Shown here: positions 1-7,415 of the stretch, piece after piece
How positions within the stretch are numbered: the stretch's first letter is position 1
Layout of the letters: each line of letters starts with the position of its first letter
From: Kribbella capetownensis
Lineage (GTDB): Bacteria > Actinomycetota > Actinomycetes > Propionibacteriales > Kribbellaceae
Direction: 5' to 3'
DNA length: 64,000 bases
Assembly (NCBI RefSeq): GCF_004331485.1
Contig: NZ_SJKD01000001.1
Location: 1,054,001 to 1,118,000 of the forward strand
Made by a program: the position numbers and the translations under genes
The notes under the pieces: model-generated
Told to the model about the DNA's origin: nothing
The model's database searches: none
Seen by the model: only the letters and a program-made list of their open reading frames with translations

Positions 1-1
1 C

Positions 2-337
2 ATCGAGAAGGTCCACTACCCCGGCCTGTCCGACCCCCAAGAGCTCATCGGCCGCCAGCAATCAGGCCCCGGCGCCGTCCTGGCCTTCACCCTGACCGGC
101 GGCTACGCAGCCGCCGCGCAGGTGGCCGCCTCGCTCCGCCTGATCACCCACGCCGTCTCGCTAGGCGGCGTAGACACCCTCATCCAGCACCCCGCCGCCC
201 TGACCCACCGCCTCGTAACCCCCGAAGCAAAGCCAGGCGAAGGCCTCCTCCGCCTCAGCCTCGGCCTCGAGGACCTCGAGGACCTCACCGCGGACCTTCA
301 GCAAGCACTCAACTCACTACCGCAACGGGCCGGGTGA
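2..337 (+). CDS. C-terminal part of a trans-sulfuration-type PLP enzyme (cystathionine gamma-lyase / methionine gamma-lyase family), 5' end outside window
   Basis: Only the last 111 codons are present, read from base 2. The stretch SLGGVDTLIQHPA matches the C-terminal SLGG-E-T-L-HP region of the Cys/Met metabolism PLP family, where it helps form the substrate pocket. The ending GEGLLRLSLGLEDLEDLTADL is the usual last helix. The catalytic lysine lies upstream of the window, so cystathionine gamma-synthase, gamma-lyase and methionine gamma-lyase cannot be separated here. The gene converges with clpP and overlaps it by 29 bases. Confidence 0.8.
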   Translation: MEKVHYPGLSDPQELIGRQQSGPGAVLAFTLTGGYAAAAQVAASLRLITHAVSLGGVDTLIQHPAALTHRLVTPEAKPGEGLLRLSLGLEDLEDLTADLQQALNSLPQRAG

Positions 338-887
338 GGACTCGGTCGATGATTCCGTAGTCGCGGGCTGCGTCCGGGGTGAACCAGCGGTCGCGGTCGA
401 AGTCGGTTTCGATCCGGGGGAGCGGCTGGCCGGTCCGGTCGGAGATCAATCGCGCCAGGTCCTCGCGCGCCTTGATCGCCTGCTCCGCCTGGGTCTTGAT
501 GTCGCTCGCCGTACCACCCATGCCGCCGGTCGGCTGGTGCATCATGATCCGCGCGTGCGGCAGCGAGAACCGCTTCCCCGGCGTACCGCAGGTCAGCAGC
601 ACCTGACCCATCGACGCGACCATCCCCATCGCGTACGTCGCGACGTCGTTGCTGATGAAGTTCATCGTGTCCAGGATCGCCAGCCCGGCCGAGACCGAGC
701 CGCCGGGCGAGTTGATGTAGAGCGAGATGTCAGCCTTCGGATCCTCGGCGTTCAGCAGGATCAGCTGAGCGCACAGCGCGTTGGCGTTCTCGTCCTTGAT
801 CTCGTCCCCGAGGACGAGGATGCGCTGCCACAGCAGCCGCTCGTAGATGTGGCTGTCCAGGTTGTTCGGAAGCTGAAACTGACTCAT
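309..887 (-). CDS. clpP: ATP-dependent Clp protease proteolytic subunit ClpP
   Basis: 192 aa serine peptidase subunit that forms the cytoplasmic Clp barrel fed by ClpX/ClpC. Ser92 (VASMGQV), His117 (IMMHQP) and Asp166 (DRDRWF) keep the spacing of the E. coli triad. The start at 887 gives MSQFQLP, the normal family N-terminus; the open frame continues further upstream only through atypical sequence. No clpX or second clpP is adjacent, so this is a stand-alone copy, unlike the usual clpP1P2-clpX locus. It is divergent from a ClgR-like regulator, with a palindromic site between them, and is probably controlled by it (inference). MVASMGQ and HQPTGG leave little doubt about the family. Confidence 0.93.
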   Translation of the reverse strand: MSQFQLPNNLDSHIYERLLWQRILVLGDEIKDENANALCAQLILLNAEDPKADISLYINSPGGSVSAGLAILDTMNFISNDVATYAMGMVASMGQVLLTCGTPGKRFSLPHARIMMHQPTGGMGGTASDIKTQAEQAIKAREDLARLISDRTGQPLPRIETDFDRDRWFTPDAARDYGIIDRVLTRPVAVVS

Positions 888-926
888 GCGTCCAGCCTGC
901 GGCGAACCGTCCGGAACCGGGCCGGA

Positions 927-957
927 ATCTGCCCGTGGCAGATCTGCCCGCCGCAGA
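927..957. promoter_or_regulatory. Two adjacent dyads in the clpP / clgR-like intergenic region
   Basis: A perfect 7-3-7 palindrome ATCTGCC-CGT-GGCAGAT spans 927-943. It is followed at once by a second dyad TCTGC-N5-GCAGA at 943-957, so the half-site TCTGC/GCAGA occurs four times in 31 bases. The pair sits between the two divergent starts (887 and 1014), a natural place for one regulator to control both genes. Binding by the neighbouring XRE protein is inferred. Confidence 0.6.
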
Positions 958-1013
958 CCTCCTCGAGATGGCACACTCGTTACAGGACTTCATGATGCGA
1001 GGAGGGCCACGAC

Positions 1014-1370
1014 GTGTTGCTACGCCAGGTGATAGGGAACGTCTTCCGCCGGTTGCGGCGCGAGCGGGGCATCACCCTGCGTGAGCTCGCCGAGCTGGCC
1101 CAGGTGTCGGTGCCCTACCTGTCCGAGATCGAGCGCGGCCGCAAGGAGCCGTCCTCGGAGATCCTCGCCGCGATCTGCCGGGCACTTGACCTCGATCTGA
1201 CCGACCTGCTCGCCGAGGTGCAGTTCGACCTGGCCACGGCGGTCCGGTCCACGCTGCCGGTCCGCCTGCAGACGGCGGCGATCCGGGTCGAGCAGTCCAG
1301 CCCGCAGCGCATCACCTCGTCCCCGCACGCCTACTCCGGCACGGCACAGGCTTTCGCACTGGTCGCCTAG
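1014..1370 (+). CDS. ClgR/PopR-like XRE-family transcriptional regulator
   Basis: 118 aa. One helix-turn-helix XRE domain covers about residues 8-65 (ITLRELAELAQVSVPYLSEI-ERGRKEPS), closely resembling actinobacterial ClgR, the activator of clp and lon genes. GTG start with GGAGG eight bases upstream (1001-1005). The C-terminus ends in ALVA; ClgR and PopR are known to carry C-terminal Ala-rich tags that make them ClpP substrates, so a feedback loop with the divergent clpP is plausible. Residues 70-118 are low in predicted structure. It could be a PopR-type rather than a true ClgR-type regulator. Confidence 0.8.
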   Translation: MLLRQVIGNVFRRLRRERGITLRELAELAQVSVPYLSEIERGRKEPSSEILAAICRALDLDLTDLLAEVQFDLATAVRSTLPVRLQTAAIRVEQSSPQRITSSPHAYSGTAQAFALVA

Positions 1371-2357
1371 TTGGTGCGCTGGTACTGCAACCCGTCCGCC
1401 ACGGCCTGGCGTACGACGCCTGCACCGGCTGAGGTGCAGGCGTTCCACCAGAGTCTGCCCGGCTACCGCCCGACTCCGCTGACTCCTGTCCCCGCACTGG
1501 CGTCGGAGTTGGGAGTCGGTCAGGTTCTCGTCAAGGACGAGTCGCAACGGCTCGGTCTGCCCGCGTTCAAGGCACTCGGCGCCTGGTGGGCGATCCACCG
1601 CGCGCTGCAGGAGCGCCCTGGTCCGGTGGGGCTCGTGACCGCGACCGACGGCAACCACGGCCGTGCGGTCGCCCGGCGGGCCGCCATGCTCGGTCTCGCG
1701 TCACACGTGTTCGTGCCGGACGTCGTCGACGAGAAGGCGATCGACGCCATTCGCGCCGAGGGTGCGACCGTGACCGTCGTACCTGACTCGTACGACGCCG
1801 CGGTCGCCGAAGCGGCGGCGTATGCGGTGGACGGGCGGCTGCTGATCCAAGACTCTGCCTGGCCCGGGTACGAGGACGTGCCCCAGCACGTGGTCGACGG
1901 GTACTCGACTCTGTTCCGCGAGATCGAGGTCGAGCCGGATCTGGTCGTCGTACCGATGGGTGTCGGGTCGATCGCCCAGGCAGCGGTCACGCACTACCGC
2001 AGTGGTTCGTCCACCGCAGCAGTGCTCGGTGTGGAGCCCGCCAGTGCCTCGTGTGTCACCACCAGTCTGCTGGCCGGTGAGCTGGTGACGGTGCCGACCG
2101 GCAAGACAGTGATGGCCGGCCTGAACTGCGGTACGGCGTCAACCCTCGCCTGGCCTGTACTACGGGCCGGCCTCGACTACGCGGTGACAGTCGACGACGA
2201 CGCCGCCCTGCAAGCAGCGTCTGACCTGCGCGGAGCCGGCATCTCGTCCGGTCCCAGCGGAGCCGCAACACTGGCCGGCCTCCGCGCGGCCCGAGACAAT
2301 CTGGACCTCGGGCCCGACAGCACGGTCGTCCTGATCAGCACAGAGGCGGCGCACTAA
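1371..2357 (+). CDS. PLP-dependent lyase, diaminopropionate ammonia-lyase-like
   Basis: Fold-type II PLP enzyme of 328 aa. The start YCNPSA..WR, followed by PTPL and LVKDES-R-GLPAFKALGA, is typical of diaminopropionate ammonia-lyases. Lys67 (FKALGA) is the expected Schiff-base lysine, TDGNHGRAVA the substrate Asn loop, and MGVGSIAQA the phosphate loop. At 328 aa it is shorter than E. coli YgeX (about 400), so a related deaminating activity on another beta-substituted amino acid is possible. It begins directly after the regulator's stop (TTG 1371 or GTG 1374) without a visible ribosome-binding site, which suggests coupling. Confidence 0.7.
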   Translation: MVRWYCNPSATAWRTTPAPAEVQAFHQSLPGYRPTPLTPVPALASELGVGQVLVKDESQRLGLPAFKALGAWWAIHRALQERPGPVGLVTATDGNHGRAVARRAAMLGLASHVFVPDVVDEKAIDAIRAEGATVTVVPDSYDAAVAEAAAYAVDGRLLIQDSAWPGYEDVPQHVVDGYSTLFREIEVEPDLVVVPMGVGSIAQAAVTHYRSGSSTAAVLGVEPASASCVTTSLLAGELVTVPTGKTVMAGLNCGTASTLAWPVLRAGLDYAVTVDDDAALQAASDLRGAGISSGPSGAATLAGLRAARDNLDLGPDSTVVLISTEAAH

Positions 2358-2397
2358 ATCAGGTTCGTCCGGGGACGATCCCGCCTAGCCTGACGTG

Positions 2398-3171
2398 GTG
2401 CCGAACCATGTGAAGCGCCGGTCACCGGCGGAACCGGGGTCGATCCCTGCAGTCCTGAACATCTTCGAGTCCGAGGTCCGGTTCTATCGGGAGATCGCGC
2501 CGGTTGTCGGTGTCCGGGTGCCTGCCTGCTACGAGTCCGAGGTCACCGCCGAGGGGACGCTGCTGGTGCTGGAGGACCTGTCCGACTGGGTGCCCGGCGC
2601 TGAGCCCGTGGCGGGTGCCAAGGCTCTGCGGGACCTGCACGATCGGTGGATCGGCCGTGCGCACCTGGAGTGGCCGTGGCTGCGGCCGCTGGAAGCCGGT
2701 GCGGACCTGGTCGCCGCCCTGTTCGATCGGACCTGGCTCCGACTGGCCGCGCGCTCCGACCTGTCCGCGCCGGTGCGTGAGGCGGGGGAGCGGCTGGTGG
2801 GTCATGTCCTGGACGCTGAGGGCCATGTCGCGCGAGCCGGCGAGCTCACGCTGGCCCACGGCGACGCCTCGGCCCAGAACCTGCGGACCGCACCGGATGG
2901 CGTGGTCGCGTTCCTGGACTGGGAGGACGTGTCAGCGGCGCCGGGCGCACTGGACCTGGCGTGGTTCCTGCTGTCGTCGGTGGAGCCTGAGCGCTGGAGT
3001 GAGGCGGTGGACGCCTACGGGACGAGCCAGGGCTTGGCAGAGGCCATGCCGTCGACGATGGTTCAGGGCTACCTCACCATGGCGGACTACCCGGAGGGCT
3101 CAGAGCCGGCCGCCGGCTGGAACGCCCGCCTGGAATCGGCCGCTGAGCTGCTCGCACGGGGTCGCGTGTGA
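2398..3171 (+). CDS. Aminoglycoside-phosphotransferase-fold kinase
   Basis: 257 aa APH/choline-kinase family protein. It has the catalytic Brenner motif HGDASAQN near residues 154-161 and the Mg-binding DWED about 13 residues later. The N-terminal lobe is short: the glycine loop is missing or reduced, although R-E-V-R-F-Y-R-E typical of the first helix is present. A TAGCCT box at 2386-2391 lies six bases before GTG 2398, which favours this leaderless start over GTG 2395. The substrate is unknown and nothing marks it as a resistance gene. It overlaps the next gene by GTGA. Confidence 0.72.
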   Translation: MPNHVKRRSPAEPGSIPAVLNIFESEVRFYREIAPVVGVRVPACYESEVTAEGTLLVLEDLSDWVPGAEPVAGAKALRDLHDRWIGRAHLEWPWLRPLEAGADLVAALFDRTWLRLAARSDLSAPVREAGERLVGHVLDAEGHVARAGELTLAHGDASAQNLRTAPDGVVAFLDWEDVSAAPGALDLAWFLLSSVEPERWSEAVDAYGTSQGLAEAMPSTMVQGYLTMADYPEGSEPAAGWNARLESAAELLARGRV

Positions 3172-3572
3172 CGACTGCGCGCTACGTGGTGCGGTTTCCG
3201 GTCGACGATCAGGAGTTGTCGACGCTGCACGCCCTCGCCTTCGGGAGTGAGGTCAGCGTGCAGCCGTGGGCCGCGCGGCTGGAGCGGCACGCACTCACCT
3301 GGGTAGGGGCCTTCAGCAACGATCAGCTGATCGGGTTCGTGCAGGTGTGCTGGGACGGTGGCGCCCATGCGTTCGCGCTGGACACCGCCGTCCATCCGGA
3401 GCACGGCAGGCAAGGCATCGGCAAGCAGTTGGTGCTGACCGCTGCCGCGGAGGCGAAGGCCGCCGGGTGTGAATGGCTCCATGTCGACTTCGAGCCACAC
3501 CTGACGGCCTTCTACCTGAACGCGTGCGGGTTCCGCCCGACCGACGCTGGACTGCTCAAGCTGCAGGGCTGA
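3168..3572 (+). CDS. GNAT-family N-acetyltransferase
   Basis: 134 aa GNAT domain. The acetyl-CoA loop is recognisable in LDTAVHPEHGRQGIGKQLV (R/Q-x-x-G-x-G/A form), with the C-terminal strand YLNACGFRPTDAGLLKL. The GTG start overlaps the kinase stop codon, so the two are translationally coupled, which suggests a shared substrate or modification role (inference). The acceptor is unknown. The 3' end overlaps the convergent gene by 17 bases. Confidence 0.78.
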   Translation: MTTARYVVRFPVDDQELSTLHALAFGSEVSVQPWAARLERHALTWVGAFSNDQLIGFVQVCWDGGAHAFALDTAVHPEHGRQGIGKQLVLTAAAEAKAAGCEWLHVDFEPHLTAFYLNACGFRPTDAGLLKLQG

Positions 3573-4437
3573 CCGCGGTCAGGCGCTCGGTGGACACGCA
3601 CGACGTCAGGCAGCGTTCCTTCTGGTCGCCGAGCAGGTCCGCGGTCCAGGTGGTGAAGCCGCCATCACCCAGGCCTTCGCCGTCGAGGCCGATGCCGAGC
3701 GCCGTACCGGAGTAGTAGTTCTCGCTCTTGGTCCGCTCGGTGTCCTCGGTGAGGCTGATCTTCAGCGCCGGCCGGACCGTGTCGTCGATCCGCTCGCGCA
3801 CCGCGGACGGCTGGAACATGGTGAAGGTGAGGTCGGCCGTGTCACCCAGTACGTCGTGCCAGAACCGCAAATGGTCGATCAGCAGCTCGGCCTCAGTCCG
3901 GCCGGAGCCGGTGTCCCGCGCACTCGAGACCAGCACGAACAGCTGGAAGTGAGCGAACATGCCCGGCCCCTCGAACGGCTGCGCACGAAGCACCCGCTGG
4001 CAGGCGGCCAGGTCCACTCGCGCCTGGCCCGCGCGACGTCGTACGGCGGCCTCGATCGCCAACTCGTTCGTCGGGTCGCTGGCGACCTCGGTACCGCGGA
4101 TCGTGCTGACCACCTGGTTCTGGTTGATGGTCGACATCGCGGAGCACGTGCCGAGCGGAGTGACCGGGGACAGCTCGAGGCCCTCGAATCGGTCCGGCAG
4201 CCGCTCCCACAGCCGCTGCTGGGTCTTCACCAGCTGCCGCGGGTCGGCGGGTCCCGGTCGCACGAACCGGTCCTGCTGCCACCGCTGCAGCAGGCGGGCC
4301 GGCGTCACCTTGGCGGCTCGCCGGCGGTTCACGTCCAGCAGGACCGACTGCAGTTCGGACTGGCTCAGCCCATCGACGAGGGCGTTCCGGCTGCCTTCCG
4401 GCAGCTTCGCCCAGAACCGTTCGCTGACGTCTCCCAT
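3556..4437 (-). CDS. Conserved hypothetical protein
   Basis: 293 aa and not recognised. ATG at 4437 gives MGDVSERFWAKLPEG; the frame extends upstream but with non-coding-like composition. The most conserved-looking block is PLGTCSAMSTINQNQVVSTI followed by RGTEVASDPTNELAIEAAVRR. It recalls the core of class II tRNA-synthetase-like proteins, but I cannot assign it. No membrane segment or signal peptide. It stands alone, converging with the GNAT gene and divergent from the MFS gene. Confidence 0.6.
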   Translation of the reverse strand: MGDVSERFWAKLPEGSRNALVDGLSQSELQSVLLDVNRRRAAKVTPARLLQRWQQDRFVRPGPADPRQLVKTQQRLWERLPDRFEGLELSPVTPLGTCSAMSTINQNQVVSTIRGTEVASDPTNELAIEAAVRRRAGQARVDLAACQRVLRAQPFEGPGMFAHFQLFVLVSSARDTGSGRTEAELLIDHLRFWHDVLGDTADLTFTMFQPSAVRERIDDTVRPALKISLTEDTERTKSENYYSGTALGIGLDGEGLGDGGFTTWTADLLGDQKERCLTSCVSTERLTAVSPAA

Positions 4438-4490
4438 CGCTCTACTCTGACGGACTCGTGTCCCGGACCGCTCCTCATTTTGCGCGGCGG

Positions 4491-4499
4491 TTATCCACA
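4491..4499 (+). promoter_or_regulatory. Perfect DnaA-box sequence
   Basis: TTATCCACA, the consensus DnaA box, lies in the gap between the hypothetical gene and the MFS gene, not in coding sequence. It is a single copy, so this is a titration or regulatory site at most, not an origin. Two more perfect copies occur in intergenic DNA of this window. Confidence 0.4.
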
Positions 4500-4599
4500 G
4501 CTGGTGGAAATCACCTGCCCGGCGCGGTGATTTCGCCGTATCTTTCAAGACATGAGATTCACGAGCCCGCACCTTTGACGTAGAGACCGCCCCGACCGC

Positions 4600-5814
4600 C
4601 TGCCGACCAGCCTCTCCGCGCGGATTGTCGCGTTCGAGGCGCTGCAGGACTTCATTCCGCTGTATCCGCTGTACCAGTTGCTGTTCGCCGATCACGGCCT
4701 GTCGGCTGCCCAGATCTCGACGCTGTTCGTCATCTGGTCGACGACCGGGTTCGTGCTCGAGGTGCCGTCAGGCGCCTGGGCGGACACCTACTCGCGGCGC
4801 AAGCTGCTGGTGCTCGGTGCGCTGATCAGCGGGCTCGGCTACGCCGCCTGGATCACGCTGCCGTCGTTCGCCGGCTTCGCCCTGGGATTCGTGCTCTGGG
4901 GAACCTCCTCGGCGCTGATCTCCGGCACCTTCGAAGCCTTCGTGTACGACGAACTGGTCGCCCGGGACCGCGCCGGTCGATACGCGAGTCTGCTGGGTCG
5001 GGCCAGGTCGGCGTCCTTCCTGGCGAACCTCGCGGCCACCGCCCTGGCGACACCGCTGTTCGCCCTCGGCGGCTACACCTTGGCCGGCGTCTTCAGTGTG
5101 CTCAGCTGTCTGGTTCAGGCCGTTGTCGCATTGACCCTTCCAGAGGCGCCGGCGGCCGAAGCAGCAGCCGACGATGGCTCCGAATCGACGGGCGCGGCGT
5201 TCGCGTCGTACCTGGCCATGCTGCGGTCGGGTGTGACGGAGGTGCTGACCGGCCGGACGGTGCGCCGGGCGGCAGGTCTGGTCGCCGTGTTGATGGGCTT
5301 CATGGCGTTCGACGAGTACTTCCCGTTGCTCGCTCGCGAGGCCGGTGCGGCCACTGGTGTGATCCCGCTGCTGATCGCCGGTACGGTCGCCGCCCAGGCC
5401 ATCGGCGGTGCGCTGGCGGGAGCGGCGTACAAGTTGCCTCAAGCAACCTTCGCGATCGGTCTGGGGGTGACCGCGGTGCTGATCGCCTGGGGTTCGCTGA
5501 GCCGGTCGGCCTGGGGCTTCGTCCCGATCGCGATCGGGTACGGCGTCATGCAGTTGGTGATCGTGGTCTCCGAGGCACGCCTGCAGGACTCCATCACGGG
5601 TCCGGCACGCGCCACGATCACGTCGGTGTCCGGCTTCTTCTCGGAGGTGTTCGCCATCGCGGTGTTCGCTGGGTTCGCGCTGGGTTCGCTCTGGTTCAGC
5701 ATGGCGATCCTGGTCGCGGCCCTCACCGTGCCGGTGCTGCTGACGGCGTTCGTCGTACCGCTGGCTCTGCCGGCGCCCGTCGATTCGGTGTCCGCCGAAG
5801 CAAGGGAGGCCTAG
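4600..5814 (+). CDS. MFS transporter, start codon unresolved
   Basis: Major facilitator of about 400 aa with a typical first helix (EALQDFIPLYPLYQLLFADHG) and the loop-2/3 motif GAWADTYSRRKLL. The frame is open from 4579, but no ATG, GTG or TTG occurs before TTG 4678, which would delete helix 1. An ATG at 4552 is in frame but is separated by TGA 4576-4578. The 4600 boundary (CTG) is a compromise. Either a rare start (CTG/ATT) is used or the 5' end is damaged. Substrate unknown; divergent from the hypothetical gene at 4437. Confidence 0.65.
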   Translation: MPTSLSARIVAFEALQDFIPLYPLYQLLFADHGLSAAQISTLFVIWSTTGFVLEVPSGAWADTYSRRKLLVLGALISGLGYAAWITLPSFAGFALGFVLWGTSSALISGTFEAFVYDELVARDRAGRYASLLGRARSASFLANLAATALATPLFALGGYTLAGVFSVLSCLVQAVVALTLPEAPAAEAAADDGSESTGAAFASYLAMLRSGVTEVLTGRTVRRAAGLVAVLMGFMAFDEYFPLLAREAGAATGVIPLLIAGTVAAQAIGGALAGAAYKLPQATFAIGLGVTAVLIAWGSLSRSAWGFVPIAIGYGVMQLVIVVSEARLQDSITGPARATITSVSGFFSEVFAIAVFAGFALGSLWFSMAILVAALTVPVLLTAFVVPLALPAPVDSVSAEAREA

Positions 5815-5824
5815 TGTCACAGTC

Positions 5825-6751
5825 ATGAGGAAGCAGGGTGTGCTGGCCGCGGGTGCTGCGGCGGTGACGGTGGTGTTGTGGGCATCGGCGTTCGTCGCGA
5901 TCCGCCATGTCGGGCAGGAGATCTCTGCGGGTGCCCTGTCGCTGGGCCGGTTGCTCGTCGGGAGCGTGCTGCTGGGTGCCTTCGTGCTCACCCGGCCGCG
6001 CCGCTGGCCGGCCAAGGGCGACTGGAAGCTGCTGCTGGTCTGCGGTCTGCTCTGGTTCGGCCTCTACAACCTCGCGTTGAACGAGGCCGAGCGCCGCCTC
6101 GACGCGGGCACGACCGCAATGCTGGTGAACATCGGTCCGTTGCTGATCGCACTCCTGGCTGGAGTCCTGCTACACGAAGGATTCCCACGCCAGTTGGTGA
6201 TCGGCAGCGTCGCGGCGTTTGGCGGTGTGGTCCTGATCGGCCTGTCGTCGTCCAGCGGCAGCGCGGAGACGTGGGGTGTCCTGCTGTGCCTGGTGGCTGC
6301 GGCGGCGTACGCAATCGCGGTGGTCTCGCAGAAGCCACTGCTGTCTCGGCTGCCCGCGCTGGAGGTGACCTGGCTGTCGTGCGTGATCGGTGCGGTCGCC
6401 TGTCTGCCGTTCGCCCCGACACTGGTGCGGGAGACCGCCGACGCGCGGCCGTCGACCATCTGGTGGATCGTCTTCCTCGGCACGTTCCCGACGGCAATCG
6501 CCTTCACCACTTGGGCTTATGCGCTGGCCCGTACGACAGCCGGCCGGATGGGCGCCACGACGTACCTCGTCCCGCCGCTGACGATCTTCCTCGGCTGGCT
6601 CCTGCTCGACGAAAGCCCTGCGCCACTGGCCTACCTCGGCGGCGTGCTGTGTCTGATCGGCGTCGCGATCTCGCGCTACCGGCGACGGGTGGCGGCGATC
6701 CCCGAGGTCAGCGTGGCCAGTCCGGACTCGAACCCGCTGTCGAAGTCGTAG
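5825..6751 (+). CDS. EamA/DMT-family exporter
   Basis: 308 aa drug/metabolite transporter with two EamA repeats and about ten membrane helices (for example VVLWASAFVAIRHVG near the N-terminus). It is very similar throughout to the EamA gene at 50160-51068. A TAGTGT box at 5812-5817, overlapping the MFS stop codon, lies seven bases before the ATG, so transcription may start at the start codon. Probably exports a small metabolite or amino acid. The last 76 bases overlap the convergent TetR gene. Confidence 0.82.
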   Translation: MRKQGVLAAGAAAVTVVLWASAFVAIRHVGQEISAGALSLGRLLVGSVLLGAFVLTRPRRWPAKGDWKLLLVCGLLWFGLYNLALNEAERRLDAGTTAMLVNIGPLLIALLAGVLLHEGFPRQLVIGSVAAFGGVVLIGLSSSSGSAETWGVLLCLVAAAAYAIAVVSQKPLLSRLPALEVTWLSCVIGAVACLPFAPTLVRETADARPSTIWWIVFLGTFPTAIAFTTWAYALARTTAGRMGATTYLVPPLTIFLGWLLLDESPAPLAYLGGVLCLIGVAISRYRRRVAAIPEVSVASPDSNPLSKS

Positions 6752-7365
6752 GCGAGACCCTCGCGGCCCAGCTCACCGACGACGCGCGCGAGTACGGGCG
6801 CCTTGCCGGCGGGCAACTGCTCGACCCGGGTGATCAGGTCGGGCGCGAGGTCGAAGTTCTCGGTGCGGACCGATGCCTCGCCGAGCGAGAAGCCGTGGAT
6901 GAAGTCGACCAGGGTGTTCGCCGCCTCGAAGATCTGCCGCGGTGACAGCCCGGCCCGGTCGAGCGCCCGGTAGAACGGCTCGACGACCACCACCACGACC
7001 GCGGACACCGCGGACGTGTCCGACAGCACCTGGAGCGCGAGGTTCGGGTGCGCACGCAGAGCGTTGCGGTAGCGCCGGGCGGCGACCTTCAGCTGCTCGT
7101 CCCACGGCACGGAATCACCAGGATCGGGCTGCTCGAGTCCCGCGAAGACCAGCTCCGCCAGTCCGGCCAGCACAGCCGCCTTGTTCGGCAGGTGGTGGTA
7201 GAGCGACATCGGGTTGACCTCGAGGGTCGCGGCCAGCCGCCGCATGGTCAGCGCGTCGATCCCCTCGTCGTCCACGATCCGCAGGGCCGCGGTCAGGATC
7301 GCCTCGCGGCTCAGCCGTTCCTCTCCGGCGCGAGGTCGCCCGGACCGCTTGCCCGCATTAACCAT
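6676..7365 (-). CDS. TetR-family regulator (TetR_C-type ligand domain)
   Basis: 229 aa. The N-terminal HTH (residues about 17-62, TMRRLAATLEVNPMSLYHHL) is of the classical TetR subclass, and the C-terminal part resembles the TetR_C ligand domain. Its ATG lies inside a perfect palindrome (7361-7377), and TACCAT on the minus strand is seven bases upstream, so it appears leaderless and autoregulated. The divergent SDR gene is the evident target. Confidence 0.85.
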   Translation of the reverse strand: MVNAGKRSGRPRAGEERLSREAILTAALRIVDDEGIDALTMRRLAATLEVNPMSLYHHLPNKAAVLAGLAELVFAGLEQPDPGDSVPWDEQLKVAARRYRNALRAHPNLALQVLSDTSAVSAVVVVVVEPFYRALDRAGLSPRQIFEAANTLVDFIHGFSLGEASVRTENFDLAPDLITRVEQLPAGKAPVLARVVGELGREGLAYDFDSGFESGLATLTSGIAATRRR

Positions 7366-7397
7366 ACGTCGTATGGTACATAATCATACAACGTATG
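7361..7397. promoter_or_regulatory. Twin TetR operators between tetR and SDR genes
   Basis: Two copies of CATAC-N3-GTATG occur at 7363-7375 and 7385-7397. The first extends to the perfect 8-1-8 palindrome ACCATACG-T-CGTATGGT (7361-7377). Their centres are 22 bp apart, two helical turns. One covers the tetR start codon and the other the first ATG on the SDR side, so bound repressor would block both genes. Confidence 0.8.
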
Positions 7398-7415
7398 GAA
7401 GAGGGAGGCGGGCGG

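Noticed and set aside
2398..3171. Antibiotic-resistance aminoglycoside phosphotransferase
   Set aside because: Only the general kinase fold is present; the N-lobe is short and the neighbour is a GNAT of unknown substrate.
4491..4499. Replication origin suggested by a DnaA box
   Set aside because: A single box without dnaA, dnaN, gyr genes or an AT-rich unwinding region.
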